NCBI GenBank assembly: GCA_025964075.1
Contig: JAOPZQ010000346.1
Coordinates: forward strand, 1 to 7,284
DNA from: Solirubrobacterales bacterium
GTDB lineage: Bacteria; Actinomycetota; Thermoleophilia; Solirubrobacterales; Solirubrobacteraceae
Direction: 5' to 3'
DNA length: 7,284 nucleotides
The translations under genes and the position numbers were made by a program. Below, piece by piece: positions 1 to 7,284 of the stretch (the stretch's first letter is position 1; the number at the start of each line of letters is the position of its first letter). Below the pieces are notes generated by a model. The model saw only the letters and a list, made by a program, of their open reading frames with translations, did no database searches and had not been told where the DNA came from.

Positions 1-1
1 A

Positions 2-499
2 CGGATCGACGCGCTGGGCGTCGCGCTGGCGCTCAGCGCGGCCGTGGTCTACGCCGTCTACATCCCCGTCGCCCATCGCGTCACCGCGGACGCCGACCCC
101 CTCGCGATGGCGGCGAGCGTCGCGGGCGGCGCGGCCGTCGCGTTCACCGCCGCCGGCCTCGTGTCCGGGCGCCTCGCCGTCGGCTTCTCCGCCGCCGCCT
201 GGGGCTGGGTCACGGCGATGGCGCTCGTCTCCACGGTGGTGGCCGTCGCGGCGTTCCTCGGCGGCCTTGCGCGCGTGGGGCCGGGGCGCGCCGCCATCCT
301 CTCGACCGTCGAGCCCCCGGTCACGGTGACCCTCGCGTTCCTCGTCTTCGGCGAGTCGCTCGGCCTCGCGCAGCTGCTGGGCGGCGCCCTCGTGCTCGCC
401 GCCGTCCTCGTACTCCAAGTACGATCGCGCGGTCGTGGCCCTTCCCCTGTCCCCGCCGCTCCTTCCCCAGCTGGCCCGCTCCCGAGCCACGCTGCCTGA
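2..499 (+). CDS. DMT/EamA-family transporter, C-terminal half (5' end outside window)
   Basis: This is the C-terminal part of an integral membrane transporter of the drug/metabolite (EamA) superfamily; the substrate cannot be told from sequence. The frame is open from base 2 to a TGA at 497-499, about 165 residues, and continues off the left edge; the GTG at 44 is internal. About five hydrophobic Ala/Leu/Val-rich segments are visible, as expected for the second EamA repeat. The last two carry the family-typical pattern: a small-residue stretch leading to ILSTVEPPVTV, then FGESLGLAQLLGGALVL. After the last helix comes a Pro/Ser/Arg-rich tail of roughly 30 residues. Most of that tail overlaps the start of the downstream ligase in another frame, so it may be incidental readthrough into the next gene. 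The fold and family are fairly certain, the substrate unknown. Confidence 0.85.
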   Translation, partial: RIDALGVALALSAAVVYAVYIPVAHRVTADADPLAMAASVAGGAAVAFTAAGLVSGRLAVGFSAAAWGWVTAMALVSTVVAVAAFLGGLARVGPGRAAILSTVEPPVTVTLAFLVFGESLGLAQLLGGALVLAAVLVLQVRSRGRGPSPVPAAPSPAGPLPSHAA

Positions 500-1379
500 C
501 GGCCCCGGGTGGGCCTATGAGCCCAAGTGGGACGGCTTCCGGACGATCGCGTTCGTCGACGGCGACGAGGCCTACCTGCAGTCGCGCAACGGCCGGCCGA
601 TGACCCGGTACTTCCCGGAGTTGAAGTTCCCGGCGGGCCGCTACGTGCTCGACGGCGAGGTCGTGGTACGCGGCGAGAACGGCCGCGAGGACTTCGACGC
701 GCTCGGCCAGCGCATCCACCCCGCGGCCTCGCGGATCAACCGGCTGGCGGGTGAGACGCCGGCGGTGTTCATCGCCTTCGACCTCTTGGCGCGCGACGAC
801 GAGACGCTCCTCGACCTCCCGTTCACCGAGCGCCGCGCCGCGCTCGAGGCGCTGGTCGCCGACCCCATCGAGCTGACCCCGTGTGTGGGCACGGCCGAGG
901 AGGCCGACGTCTGGCTGCAGGACGCGGAGGGCGTGATCGCCAAGGAGCGCGACGCGCCGTACCGTCCGGGCGAGCGCGTCGGCATGGTGAAGGTGAAGCG
1001 GGTGCGCACGATCGACGCCGTCGTCAAGGGCTACCGGCCCGGCAAGGCGGAGGGCACGGTCGGCTCGCTGATCCTGGGGCTCTACACCGAGGACGGCGGC
1101 CTCCCCGAGGTCGGCCATTCCTCCGGCTTCACGGCGAAGGAGAAGCGCGAGCTCGTCGAGCGCCTGAAGCCCTACGAGACCGGCGAGCGGGGCAGCGGCG
1201 ACCCGAGCCGCTGGGCGTCGGACCGCGATCTCGAGTGGGTCGCGCTGCGGCCGGAGCTCGTCGTCGAGGTCACGTTCGACCATGTGAGCGGGCATCGGAT
1301 CCGCCACGGCACGAAGGTGCAGCGCTGGCGCGAGGACAAAGACCCGCGCGAGTGCACGATCAACCAGCTGCTGTCCTAG
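435..1379 (+). CDS. ATP-dependent DNA ligase, stand-alone LigC/LigD-ligase-domain type
   Basis: The product seals nicks in duplex DNA through a covalent lysine-AMP intermediate, probably in repair rather than replication, since bacteria replicate with NAD-dependent LigA. The 314 residues carry all nucleotidyltransferase motifs: motif I EPKWDGFR with nucleophile Lys31, motif Ia SRNG (50-53), LDGEVV (72-77) with Glu75, AFDLL (114-118), motif IV EGVIAK (165-170), and motif V MVKVKR with Lys186 and Lys188. Residues from about 195 form the OB-fold, ending in ECTINQLL. No primase/polymerase or 3'-phosphoesterase domain is present, so this resembles mycobacterial LigC rather than full LigD. The GTG at 435 is chosen because LPLSPPLLPQLA matches the usual N-terminus of this family and the next Met lies past motif I. 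No convincing ribosome site precedes it. The gene overlaps the transporter by 65 bp and its TAG interlocks with the stop of the opposing phosphoesterase gene. Confidence 0.93.
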   Translation: MALPLSPPLLPQLARSRATLPDGPGWAYEPKWDGFRTIAFVDGDEAYLQSRNGRPMTRYFPELKFPAGRYVLDGEVVVRGENGREDFDALGQRIHPAASRINRLAGETPAVFIAFDLLARDDETLLDLPFTERRAALEALVADPIELTPCVGTAEEADVWLQDAEGVIAKERDAPYRPGERVGMVKVKRVRTIDAVVKGYRPGKAEGTVGSLILGLYTEDGGLPEVGHSSGFTAKEKRELVERLKPYETGERGSGDPSRWASDRDLEWVALRPELVVEVTFDHVSGHRIRHGTKVQRWREDKDPRECTINQLLS

Positions 1380-2119
1380 CCGTGCCCTAGCGCCTGCTGC
1401 TCGAAGTACTCGGCGACCCAATCGGGGTCGGCGGGCTCGAGCAGCGACTCCTTGAACCCCTCGTCGAAGTCGGGGTAGCCCGTGGCGCGCAGCGTCGCGA
1501 TGGCGCCCTCGACGTCGTAGTGCGTTCGGCGCAGCTCCGGCTCGGGGGCGAGCAGCAGCCAGAATGCCGCGGCCTCGCCCTCGTAGGGGGCACCGACCGA
1601 GCCCGCGTTGAGCAGGCGCTTCGCACCGATGCGGCGGTCGAACTGGCGATGGGTGTGGCCGCCGACGACGACGTCCTCGCGGACGCCGTCGAGCATGGGC
1701 GCGACGCGCTCGTCGGCGCTCAGGGTCGTGACGATCTCCGTGTCGCTGCGCGGCGAGCCATGGCAGAAGAGCGCGCCGCCCGCCGTCACGGTCGGCTCGA
1801 AGGCGGCGAGGAGGTCCCGATGCGCGCGGTCGAGCCGGGACGCCGCCCAGTCCTTCTGGCGCGTGAAGGTGTCCTTGGCATCCTCGGGTCTCGCGCCGGC
1901 GTCGAACGCCTGGACGAGCTCGCGGTCGGCGTTGCCCATCACGAAGCGCGCCCGATCGCCGAGCCCGATGAGGCGGTCGAGCGTCTCGACCGGCATCGGA
2001 CCGGCCGCCACGTCGCCGCCCACGACGATCAGGTCGACGCCCCCGGCCTCGACCTCCGCGAGCACGGCGTCGAGCGCCGCCAGGTTCCCGTGGATGTCGT
2101 AGAGAGCCGCGATCTTCAC
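1376..2119 (-). CDS. YfcE-like calcineurin-superfamily metallophosphoesterase
   Basis: This is a predicted cytoplasmic binuclear-metal phosphoesterase of 247 residues. The metal-binding motifs are all present in order: DIHGN (Asp8, His10), GGDV (Asp36), GNAD (Asn63), CHGSP (His120) and GGHTHRQF (His155, His157), followed by NAGSVG (171-176), which is typical of the YfcE-like group. Physiological substrates in this group are mostly undefined; phosphodiesters or nucleotides are plausible but not shown here. The C-terminal 55 residues, with the stretch GYPDFDEGFKESLLEP, are an acidic extension beyond the core. The start is a GTG whose reading gives MKIAALYDIHGN, the canonical position a few residues before the first metal motif; only a weak purine stretch lies upstream. 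It is divergent from the LLM oxidoreductase across 60 bp and converges on the ligase with interlocking stops. No signal peptide or membrane segment is visible. Confidence 0.92.
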   Translation of the reverse strand: MKIAALYDIHGNLAALDAVLAEVEAGGVDLIVVGGDVAAGPMPVETLDRLIGLGDRARFVMGNADRELVQAFDAGARPEDAKDTFTRQKDWAASRLDRAHRDLLAAFEPTVTAGGALFCHGSPRSDTEIVTTLSADERVAPMLDGVREDVVVGGHTHRQFDRRIGAKRLLNAGSVGAPYEGEAAAFWLLLAPEPELRRTHYDVEGAIATLRATGYPDFDEGFKESLLEPADPDWVAEYFEQQALGHG

Positions 2120-2179
2120 TGGATCTTCGCCCGCGCGTCGCTACGTTCAAAGCGACCCACCCGAAGAGAGGATCCACTC
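2120..2179. promoter_or_regulatory. 60-bp divergent intergenic region, presumed promoters both ways
   Basis: This is the only spacer between the start of the minus-strand phosphoesterase gene and the start of the plus-strand oxidoreductase gene, so promoters for both are likely here or just inside the coding ends. I could not assign convincing -35 and -10 boxes; TACGTT at 2142-2147 is the only weak -10-like candidate on the plus strand. A 7-bp direct repeat GATCTTC (2111-2117 and 2122-2128) straddles the phosphoesterase start and is probably chance. Confidence 0.35.
2165..2172 (+). promoter_or_regulatory. Ribosome binding site of the LLM oxidoreductase
   Basis: The purine run AGAGAGGA ends 7 nt before the ATG at 2180. 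This fixes the start against longer in-frame readings, which extend into the opposing phosphoesterase gene. Confidence 0.75.
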
Positions 2180-3157
2180 ATGGCGAGCGAACCCGTCACC
2201 CGGCTCGGACTCCAGATCCCGAGCTTCACCTACCCGGGCGTCTCCGACGCCGCGCTGTTCGAGCGTGTCGCGGACATCGCCGGAGCCGCGGAGGAATCGG
2301 GATTCGACTCCGTCTGGGTGATGGACCACTTCTACCAGATCCGCGGCGTGGGTCAGCCGACCGAGCCGATGCTCGAGGGCTACGCGCTCCTCGCCGGCCT
2401 CGCGGCCCGCACCTCGCGCGTGAACCTCGGCACGATGGTCACGGGCGTCACCTACCGCAACCCCGCGTACCTGGGCAAGCTCGTCACGACGCTCGACGTC
2501 ATCTCCTCCGGCCGCGCCATCTTCGGCATCGGCGCCGCCTGGAACGAGGACGAGCACAAGGGCTACGGCTACGAGTTCCCGCCGCTGCGGGTCCGCTTCG
2601 AGATGCTCGAGGACGCGCTCAAGATCTGCCGGGCGATGTTCACGGAGCCGCGCTCGACCGTGCGCGGAACGCACTTCCACACGGAGGATGCGCTCAACAT
2701 CCCGCAGCCGGTCCGCCCCGGCGGGCCGCCGATCCTGATCGGCGGCAGCGGCGAGAAGAAGACCATCCCGATGATCGCGCGCTACGGCGACGCGTCGAAC
2801 TTCTTCGGCGACATCGAGACGATCCGCCACAAGGTCAAGGTGCTCGAGGAGGCGTGCGAGCGCGAGGGCCGCGACCGCTCGGAGATCACGGTCACGAAGC
2901 TCGCCACGCTGGCCATCGCCGAGACCGAGGCCGAGGCGAAGCGCAAGGCCGACGGCCTCCGCGAGCGCATGGGCGAGCGCTACGACGACGTCGTCATCTC
3001 GGGCACGCCGGATCAGGTGCGCGAGCAGGTCGACGCGTTCTTCGAGGCGGGCCTCGACGGCATCGTCTTCAACATGCCCGACGCGCAGGACCTCGATCCG
3101 GTGCGTCTCGCCGGGGAGACGCTGGCGGCGCACCTCGGCGCGGGAACGAGGGCTTAG
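2180..3157 (+). CDS. LLM-class oxidoreductase, probably F420-dependent (Rv1855c-like family)
   Basis: This is a luciferase-like TIM-barrel oxidoreductase of 325 residues, the normal length. Members of this subgroup (modelled as TIGR03560, recalled from memory) are predicted to use the deazaflavin F420 for hydride transfer; the substrate is not predictable. Visible signatures are LGLQIPSF at the first strand (9-16), SGFDSVWVMDHFYQIRGVG (40-58), LGTMVTGVTYRNPA (83-96), the strand/loop FGIGAAWNEDEHKGYGYEFP (115-134), and PPILIGGSGEKKT (183-195), which is typical for cofactor phosphate binding. The C-terminal region holds ISGTPDQVREQV (273-284) and GLDGIVFNMP (291-300). The ATG at 2180 has a well-spaced ribosome site. 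The gene appears monocistronic: it is divergent from the phosphoesterase, and its TAG interlocks with the TAA of the DUF559 gene. An FMN cofactor remains possible, since family and cofactor do not always match. Confidence 0.9.
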   Translation: MASEPVTRLGLQIPSFTYPGVSDAALFERVADIAGAAEESGFDSVWVMDHFYQIRGVGQPTEPMLEGYALLAGLAARTSRVNLGTMVTGVTYRNPAYLGKLVTTLDVISSGRAIFGIGAAWNEDEHKGYGYEFPPLRVRFEMLEDALKICRAMFTEPRSTVRGTHFHTEDALNIPQPVRPGGPPILIGGSGEKKTIPMIARYGDASNFFGDIETIRHKVKVLEEACEREGRDRSEITVTKLATLAIAETEAEAKRKADGLRERMGERYDDVVISGTPDQVREQVDAFFEAGLDGIVFNMPDAQDLDPVRLAGETLAAHLGAGTRA

Positions 3158-4044
3158 CGCAGGAGCGTCGCGAGCTCCCGCGTGAGCTCGCCGGGCTCGA
3201 ACGCGACGTCCTCGAAGGTGAAGCGGACGGGGCGCCACCCGAGCGCGGTGAGCTCGCGGTCGCGCTGATGGTCGCGGCGCTTGGCCTCCTTGGTCGAGTG
3301 CCATTGGTAGCCGTCGACCTCGACGACGAGCTTTTGGTCCGGCCATACGAAATCTCGGCGGCGCTCGGCGATTCTCGCGTTCACTTCGGGGCGCGGGAGG
3401 CGGGCCTTGCGAACGGCAGCCAGGAAGAGGCGCTCGAGGTGGCTGCGCGCCTTGTCGTTGTCGGGCTCCGTGAGGATGACGAGGTTGCCGAGCTGCTTGC
3501 AACCGCGGCGGCCGGGGGCGCACGCGCGGATCGCTTCGGGGTGGAAGCGGCGTAGGTCCTGCGCGCGCTCGACGATGCGGCGCAGCTCGCGCGGGGTTGA
3601 TGTGGCGGCGAGGTCGACGATCGTGCGGGCGGGGACGGTGACTCGGAGGCCGTCGAGGAGGAGGGTCACGGTTGGCGTGAGGCGTTGGCGGTGGACGAGG
3701 AGGTTCCGTTGCTTGCGCCCGGTTTGGCCAACAACGACGACCTCGACAGGGAGGATCTCGCCGTTGTGGAGCCCCCACGCGGCGGCGGCGGAGCCGAAAG
3801 CGAGCGCGGACCCCTGGCCGCAGGCCCGGAGGGCGGCAGTCCACCAGCCCTGGCGACTCAGAGCGACGTGGCCGACCGCGTAGACGCCGCGAAACAGCGG
3901 TCGAAGGCGGCCCGCGCGTAGCGCGCCGATGATCGCCCGCTCGCTGATGCCCGCCGCCAGGAGTTGCTCCCGGCTGACGACGCCGTGCTGCCGATCGGCG
4001 ATCCGAGCGATCATCTGATCGCGAGTGGTGCGTAGGTGACCCAT
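3154..4044 (-). CDS. AbiEi-like winged-helix plus DUF559 (Vsr-like) endonuclease-domain protein
   Basis: This 296-residue two-domain protein is predicted to be a nuclease of the PD-(D/E)XK/Vsr-like fold joined to a DNA-binding head. Residues 11-60 (IADRQHGVVSREQLLAAG, then LRPLFRGVYAVGH) match the winged-helix seen in AbiEi-type antitoxin domains. Residues 80-145 form the family's linking region, including PARTIVDLAA (138-147). Residues 196-296 are the DUF559 part: SHLERLF with Glu204, RRRDFVWP with Asp231, VVEVDGYQWH with Glu242 and Asp244, and the C-terminal strand LGWRPVRFTFEDV. Asp231 with Glu242-x-Asp244 are the likely catalytic acids. Such proteins are often present as several paralogs in Thermoleophilia, with no demonstrated role. 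No AbiEii-like toxin lies beside it. The ATG at 4044 is preferred because AGGTGA precedes it at good spacing; Met11 (4014) is the alternative. A large palindrome surrounds the start. Codon use looks somewhat looser than in neighbours (more CAA, CCA), which hints at transfer. Confidence 0.88.
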   Translation of the reverse strand: MGHLRTTRDQMIARIADRQHGVVSREQLLAAGISERAIIGALRAGRLRPLFRGVYAVGHVALSRQGWWTAALRACGQGSALAFGSAAAAWGLHNGEILPVEVVVVGQTGRKQRNLLVHRQRLTPTVTLLLDGLRVTVPARTIVDLAATSTPRELRRIVERAQDLRRFHPEAIRACAPGRRGCKQLGNLVILTEPDNDKARSHLERLFLAAVRKARLPRPEVNARIAERRRDFVWPDQKLVVEVDGYQWHSTKEAKRRDHQRDRELTALGWRPVRFTFEDVAFEPGELTRELATLLR

Positions 4045-4066
4045 ACGGTCACCTAGGCACCACTCG
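4022..4066 (-). repeat. 45-bp near-perfect inverted repeat around the DUF559 start codon
   Basis: Arms 4022-4041 and 4047-4066 are reverse complements over 20 positions with one mismatch (G at 4032 against G at 4056), separated by a 5-nt spacer CATAC. The inner 9 bp (TAGGTGACC/GGTCACCTA) and the outer 10 bp (CGAGTGGTGC/GCACCACTCG) match perfectly. In the minus-strand mRNA the loop is GUAUG and contains the AUG start; the likely Shine-Dalgarno sequence AGGUGA (plus positions 4049-4054) is in the 5' arm and pairs with codons 3-4. It could act as an RNA hairpin controlling translation, a DNA operator or nuclease site, or be a mobile palindrome remnant. There is no U-run after it and it lies at a gene start, so it is not a normal terminator. 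Confidence 0.9.
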
Positions 4067-4139
4067 ACGCGAATTCGCCCCCCCGCGGCCGCCTGGAGCC
4101 ACCCCCCTCGAGGCGTCGTTTTTCGAAATCCCGCGCCGG
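4067..4139. other. Intergenic spacer between aceB and the DUF559 gene, palindrome-rich
   Basis: This short gap follows the stop of aceB on the minus strand. It holds a C7 run (4078-4084), a C6 run (4102-4107) and several small palindromes: GCGAATTCGC (4069-4078, reaching 2 bp into... the adjacent repeat's flank only), CCGCGG/GCGGCCGC (4083-4092), CTCGAG (4107-4112) and TTCGAA (4122-4127). No hairpin followed by a U-run in the minus-strand direction is visible, so I cannot name a terminator for the glc-aceB operon here. No clear promoter for the DUF559 gene is visible either, so readthrough from aceB is possible. Confidence 0.5.
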
Positions 4140-5737
<1,598 letters not shown>

Positions 5738-5741
<4 letters not shown>

Positions 5742-7015
5742 CTCGTTCCTCCTTGAAGGGAGCGGTCGAGCAGCTCCATGGGGTGGTAGATCGGGAGCGG
5801 TGGGTCCAGGTGGCGCGCGATCTGCAGCGCGCATCCGGGGTTGGCGGCGATGATCGCCTGCGCCCCCGCGGCCATCAGGTTGCCCGCCTTGCGCTTGCCC
5901 AACTCGGCCGCCGCCTCCGGCTCGAGCAGGTTGTACACGCCCGCCGAGCCGCAGCAGAGCTCCCATTCGTCGGGCTCGACGAGCTCCAGGCCGGGGATCT
6001 CGCGGAGCAGCGCGCGCGGCTCCTCGCGGATCCCCTGGGCGTGGGCGAGATGGCAGGCGTCGTGGTAGACCGCGCGCATCGGGACCGGGTGGCGCTCGGC
6101 GCGCGGGCCGGCGGCGGCGAGCAGCTCGTGGATGTCACGGACGCGCCGCGAGAACGCCTCGGCGCGATCCTTCCACGCGGGGTCGAGCGCGAGCAGGTGG
6201 CGGTACTCCTTCATCCCCGAGCCGCAGCCGGCGATGTTCACCGCGACGGTCTCGAAGCGCTCGAAGGCGGCGATCGTCTCGCGCGCGCGATCCTGGGCGG
6301 CGTCCTCGTAGCCGCTGTGCTGCTGGAGCGAGCCGCAGCACCGCGGCTGGCGCGGCGCCTGCACCTCGAAGCCCTCGGCGGCGAGCACGCGGACGGTGGC
6401 GGCGTTGACGTCGTTGAAGAAGACGCGCTGGACGCACCCCTGCATGAAGCCGACCGTGCCGCGGCGCTCGCCGGCCGCCGGCGTGTGCTCGGGCAGCCGG
6501 GCGAACGCTCCCCGGGCGGAGACCCGCGGCGCGAGCTCGAGCAGGTTGCGCAGGCGGGGGAACCGCTTGAGCAGCGGGGCGAGCCGCCGCGCGATCGGCG
6601 TGCCGGGCGCCAGCGCGCGCAGCCGGCCGGGGTGCGGGAACGTGGCGAACACGAGCGCCCGGAAGGCCCGGTCGGCGAGCGTCCGCGAGTGGTTGCGCTC
6701 GATCTGCGGCCGCGTCTCCTGGAGCAGGAGGTCGTACTTGACGCCCGAGGGGCACGCGGTGACGCAGGCCATGCAGCCGAGGCAGCGGTCGAAGTGCGTC
6801 ACCATCGTGTCGGAGAGCTCGGGCTGCTCGTGGCCGAGCTGCATCAGCGCGATCCGCCCGCGCGGCGAGTCCATCTCCTCCCCCCACAGCTCGTAGGTGG
6901 GGCAGGTGGGCAGGCAGAACCCGCAGTGGACGCAGTCGTCGATGAGGTCGGGGGCGGGCGGACGCTGGTCGTCCCAGGCGCGCGGTCGCTGCTCGTCGAA
7001 CGATGTCGTCGACAT
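5738..7015 (-). CDS. glcF: Glycolate oxidase iron-sulfur subunit GlcF
   Basis: This is the electron-transfer subunit of the GlcDEF glycolate oxidase, which passes electrons from the flavin subunits toward the respiratory chain, probably at the inner face of the membrane. The 425 residues are close to the usual length of about 400-430. Two 4Fe-4S ferredoxin motifs lie near the N-terminus: CVHCGFCLPTCP (Cys28, 31, 34, 38) and CLGCMACVTACPSG (Cys78, 81, 84, 88). Two cysteine-rich CCG domains follow: Cys194 with Cys226-Cys227 (PRCCGSLQQHSG) and Cys264, then HDACHLAHAQG (Cys321) with Cys354-Cys355 (WELCCGSAGVYN) and Cys395. These are the features of the GlcF/LutA/HdrB-type family. The ATG at 7015 shares one base with the upstream TGA (TGATG) and follows GGGAGGG at 5 nt; the in-frame extension to 7120 lies over glcE and is rejected. 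The stop overlaps the aceB start by 4 bp. Confidence 0.95.
5748..5754 (-). promoter_or_regulatory. Shine-Dalgarno site of aceB inside the glcF end
   Basis: On the minus strand AAGGAGG lies 6 nt before the aceB ATG, within the last codons of glcF. It excludes longer in-frame starts that run back to 5966 and suggests strong independent initiation as well as coupling through the ATGA overlap. Confidence 0.9.
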
Positions 7016-7284
7016 CAGATCCCTCCCACGTAGCGGCTCGGGTTGCACACGCCGGCTGGGTCGAAGCGCTCCTTCACCCGGCGCATGAGCTCGAGCTCGG
7101 GACCCTCGCCGACGCCCCACGGGTCGACCGCGGCACGCAGCGCCTCGGGGGCGTCGAGCACCACGCAGGCCGCCGGCGCGAGGCGGGCGCGCAGCTCGGC
7201 GATCGCCTCCGGATCGGCGTCGACGTGGACCCAGGCGAGCCCGAGACCGGCCCGCGCGACGGCCTTCGAGCCGGCGCGCAGCAC
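7015..7284 (-). CDS. glcE: Glycolate oxidase FAD-binding subunit GlcE, C-terminal end only (5' end outside window)
   Basis: Only the last 89 residues of a FAD-linked oxidase (vanillyl-alcohol-oxidase type C-terminal cap) are in the window; the frame is open at the right edge and the GTG there is not a real start. The terminal stretch VKERFDPAGVCNPSRYVGGI is the hallmark end of this family: the RFDP-x-G-x-x-NP motif followed by a short tail. The preceding LRAAVDPWGVGEGPELELM fits GlcE better than GlcD, which normally ends in a Gly-Lys-Val-type tail after the NP motif. The immediate downstream glcF also argues for GlcE, because the usual order is glcD-glcE-glcF. The TGA shares its last base with the glcF ATG. 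The FAD-binding domain itself is not in the window, so a GlcD-like or fused flavin subunit cannot be excluded. Confidence 0.8.
   Translation of the reverse strand: MLRAGSKAVARAGLGLAWVHVDADPEAIAELRARLAPAACVVLDAPEALRAAVDPWGVGEGPELELMRRVKERFDPAGVCNPSRYVGGI
7021..7027 (-). promoter_or_regulatory. Shine-Dalgarno site of glcF
   Basis: On the minus strand GGGAGGG stands 5 nt before the glcF ATG, inside the last codons of glcE. It supports the 7015 start. Confidence 0.8.

Noticed and set aside
421..436. Small hairpin (ACGATC, 4-nt loop, GGTCGT) at the ligase start
   Set aside because: Only six pairs including one G-T, inside coding DNA of the transporter; such stems are expected by chance at this GC content.
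321..2177. A 618-codon open frame on the minus strand
   Set aside because: It crosses the ligase gene antisense and the phosphoesterase gene out of frame, with an Arg-rich sequence and no motif.
1520..2179. Upstream in-frame extension of the oxidoreductase
   Set aside because: The extension is antisense to the phosphoesterase; the ATG at 2180 has a proper ribosome site and gives the usual family length.
4052..4127. Vector polylinker contamination
   Set aside because: The segment is continuous with intact native genes on both sides and its sites do not match a polylinker order I recognise; kept only as a low-interest observation.
4115..4130. T5 run after a GC-rich stretch as a rho-independent terminator
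   Set aside because: The T-run is on the plus strand, where no gene ends; in the direction of the glc-aceB transcript it is an A-run, and no stable stem directly precedes it.
5753..7033. A 426-codon open frame on the plus strand
   Set aside because: It is antisense to glcF, whose eight ferredoxin cysteines and CCG domains are clear; the antisense product shows low-complexity Arg/Gly/Ala composition.

Overview
The window is high-GC DNA, densely coded, with strong G/C preference at third codon positions. An F420-type luciferase-like oxidoreductase, a stand-alone ATP-dependent DNA ligase, an AbiEi/DUF559 nuclease and a three-part glycolate oxidase together suggest an actinobacterium, most likely Thermoleophilia (Solirubrobacterales-like). 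The lineage is an inference from gene content and style, not from a marker gene. No tRNA, rRNA, CRISPR array, insertion sequence or prophage gene is visible.

Layout. The left edge (+) holds the C-terminal half of a DMT/EamA transporter, whose end overlaps the start of a stand-alone ATP-dependent DNA ligase (435-1379, +). The ligase converges on a YfcE-like metallophosphoesterase (1376-2119, -), and the two stop codons interlock in one CTAG. The phosphoesterase is divergent, across a 60-bp gap, from an LLM-class oxidoreductase of the probable F420-dependent Rv1855c-like family (2180-3157, +). That gene in turn interlocks its stop with a minus-strand AbiEi-like winged-helix/DUF559 nuclease gene (3154-4044).

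The right half (4140-7284, -) is a tightly coupled operon segment read right to left: glcE (C-terminal end only), glcF and aceB. The first two encode subunits of glycolate oxidase (glycolate to glyoxylate); malate synthase A then condenses glyoxylate with acetyl-CoA to malate. The joints are TGATG (glcE/glcF) and ATGA (glcF/aceB), each with a strong Shine-Dalgarno site, so the segment reads as a glycolate-assimilation module.

The most unusual structure is a 45-bp near-perfect palindrome (4022-4066) around the start codon of the DUF559 nuclease gene. In the mRNA it would form a 20-position stem with one mismatch, the Shine-Dalgarno sequence in the 5' arm and AUG in the 5-nt loop. This suggests translational self-masking, a DNA operator or nuclease target, or a remnant of a mobile repeat. 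I see no complete, clearly new multi-gene system; this nuclease and its hairpin are the best candidate for new biology.
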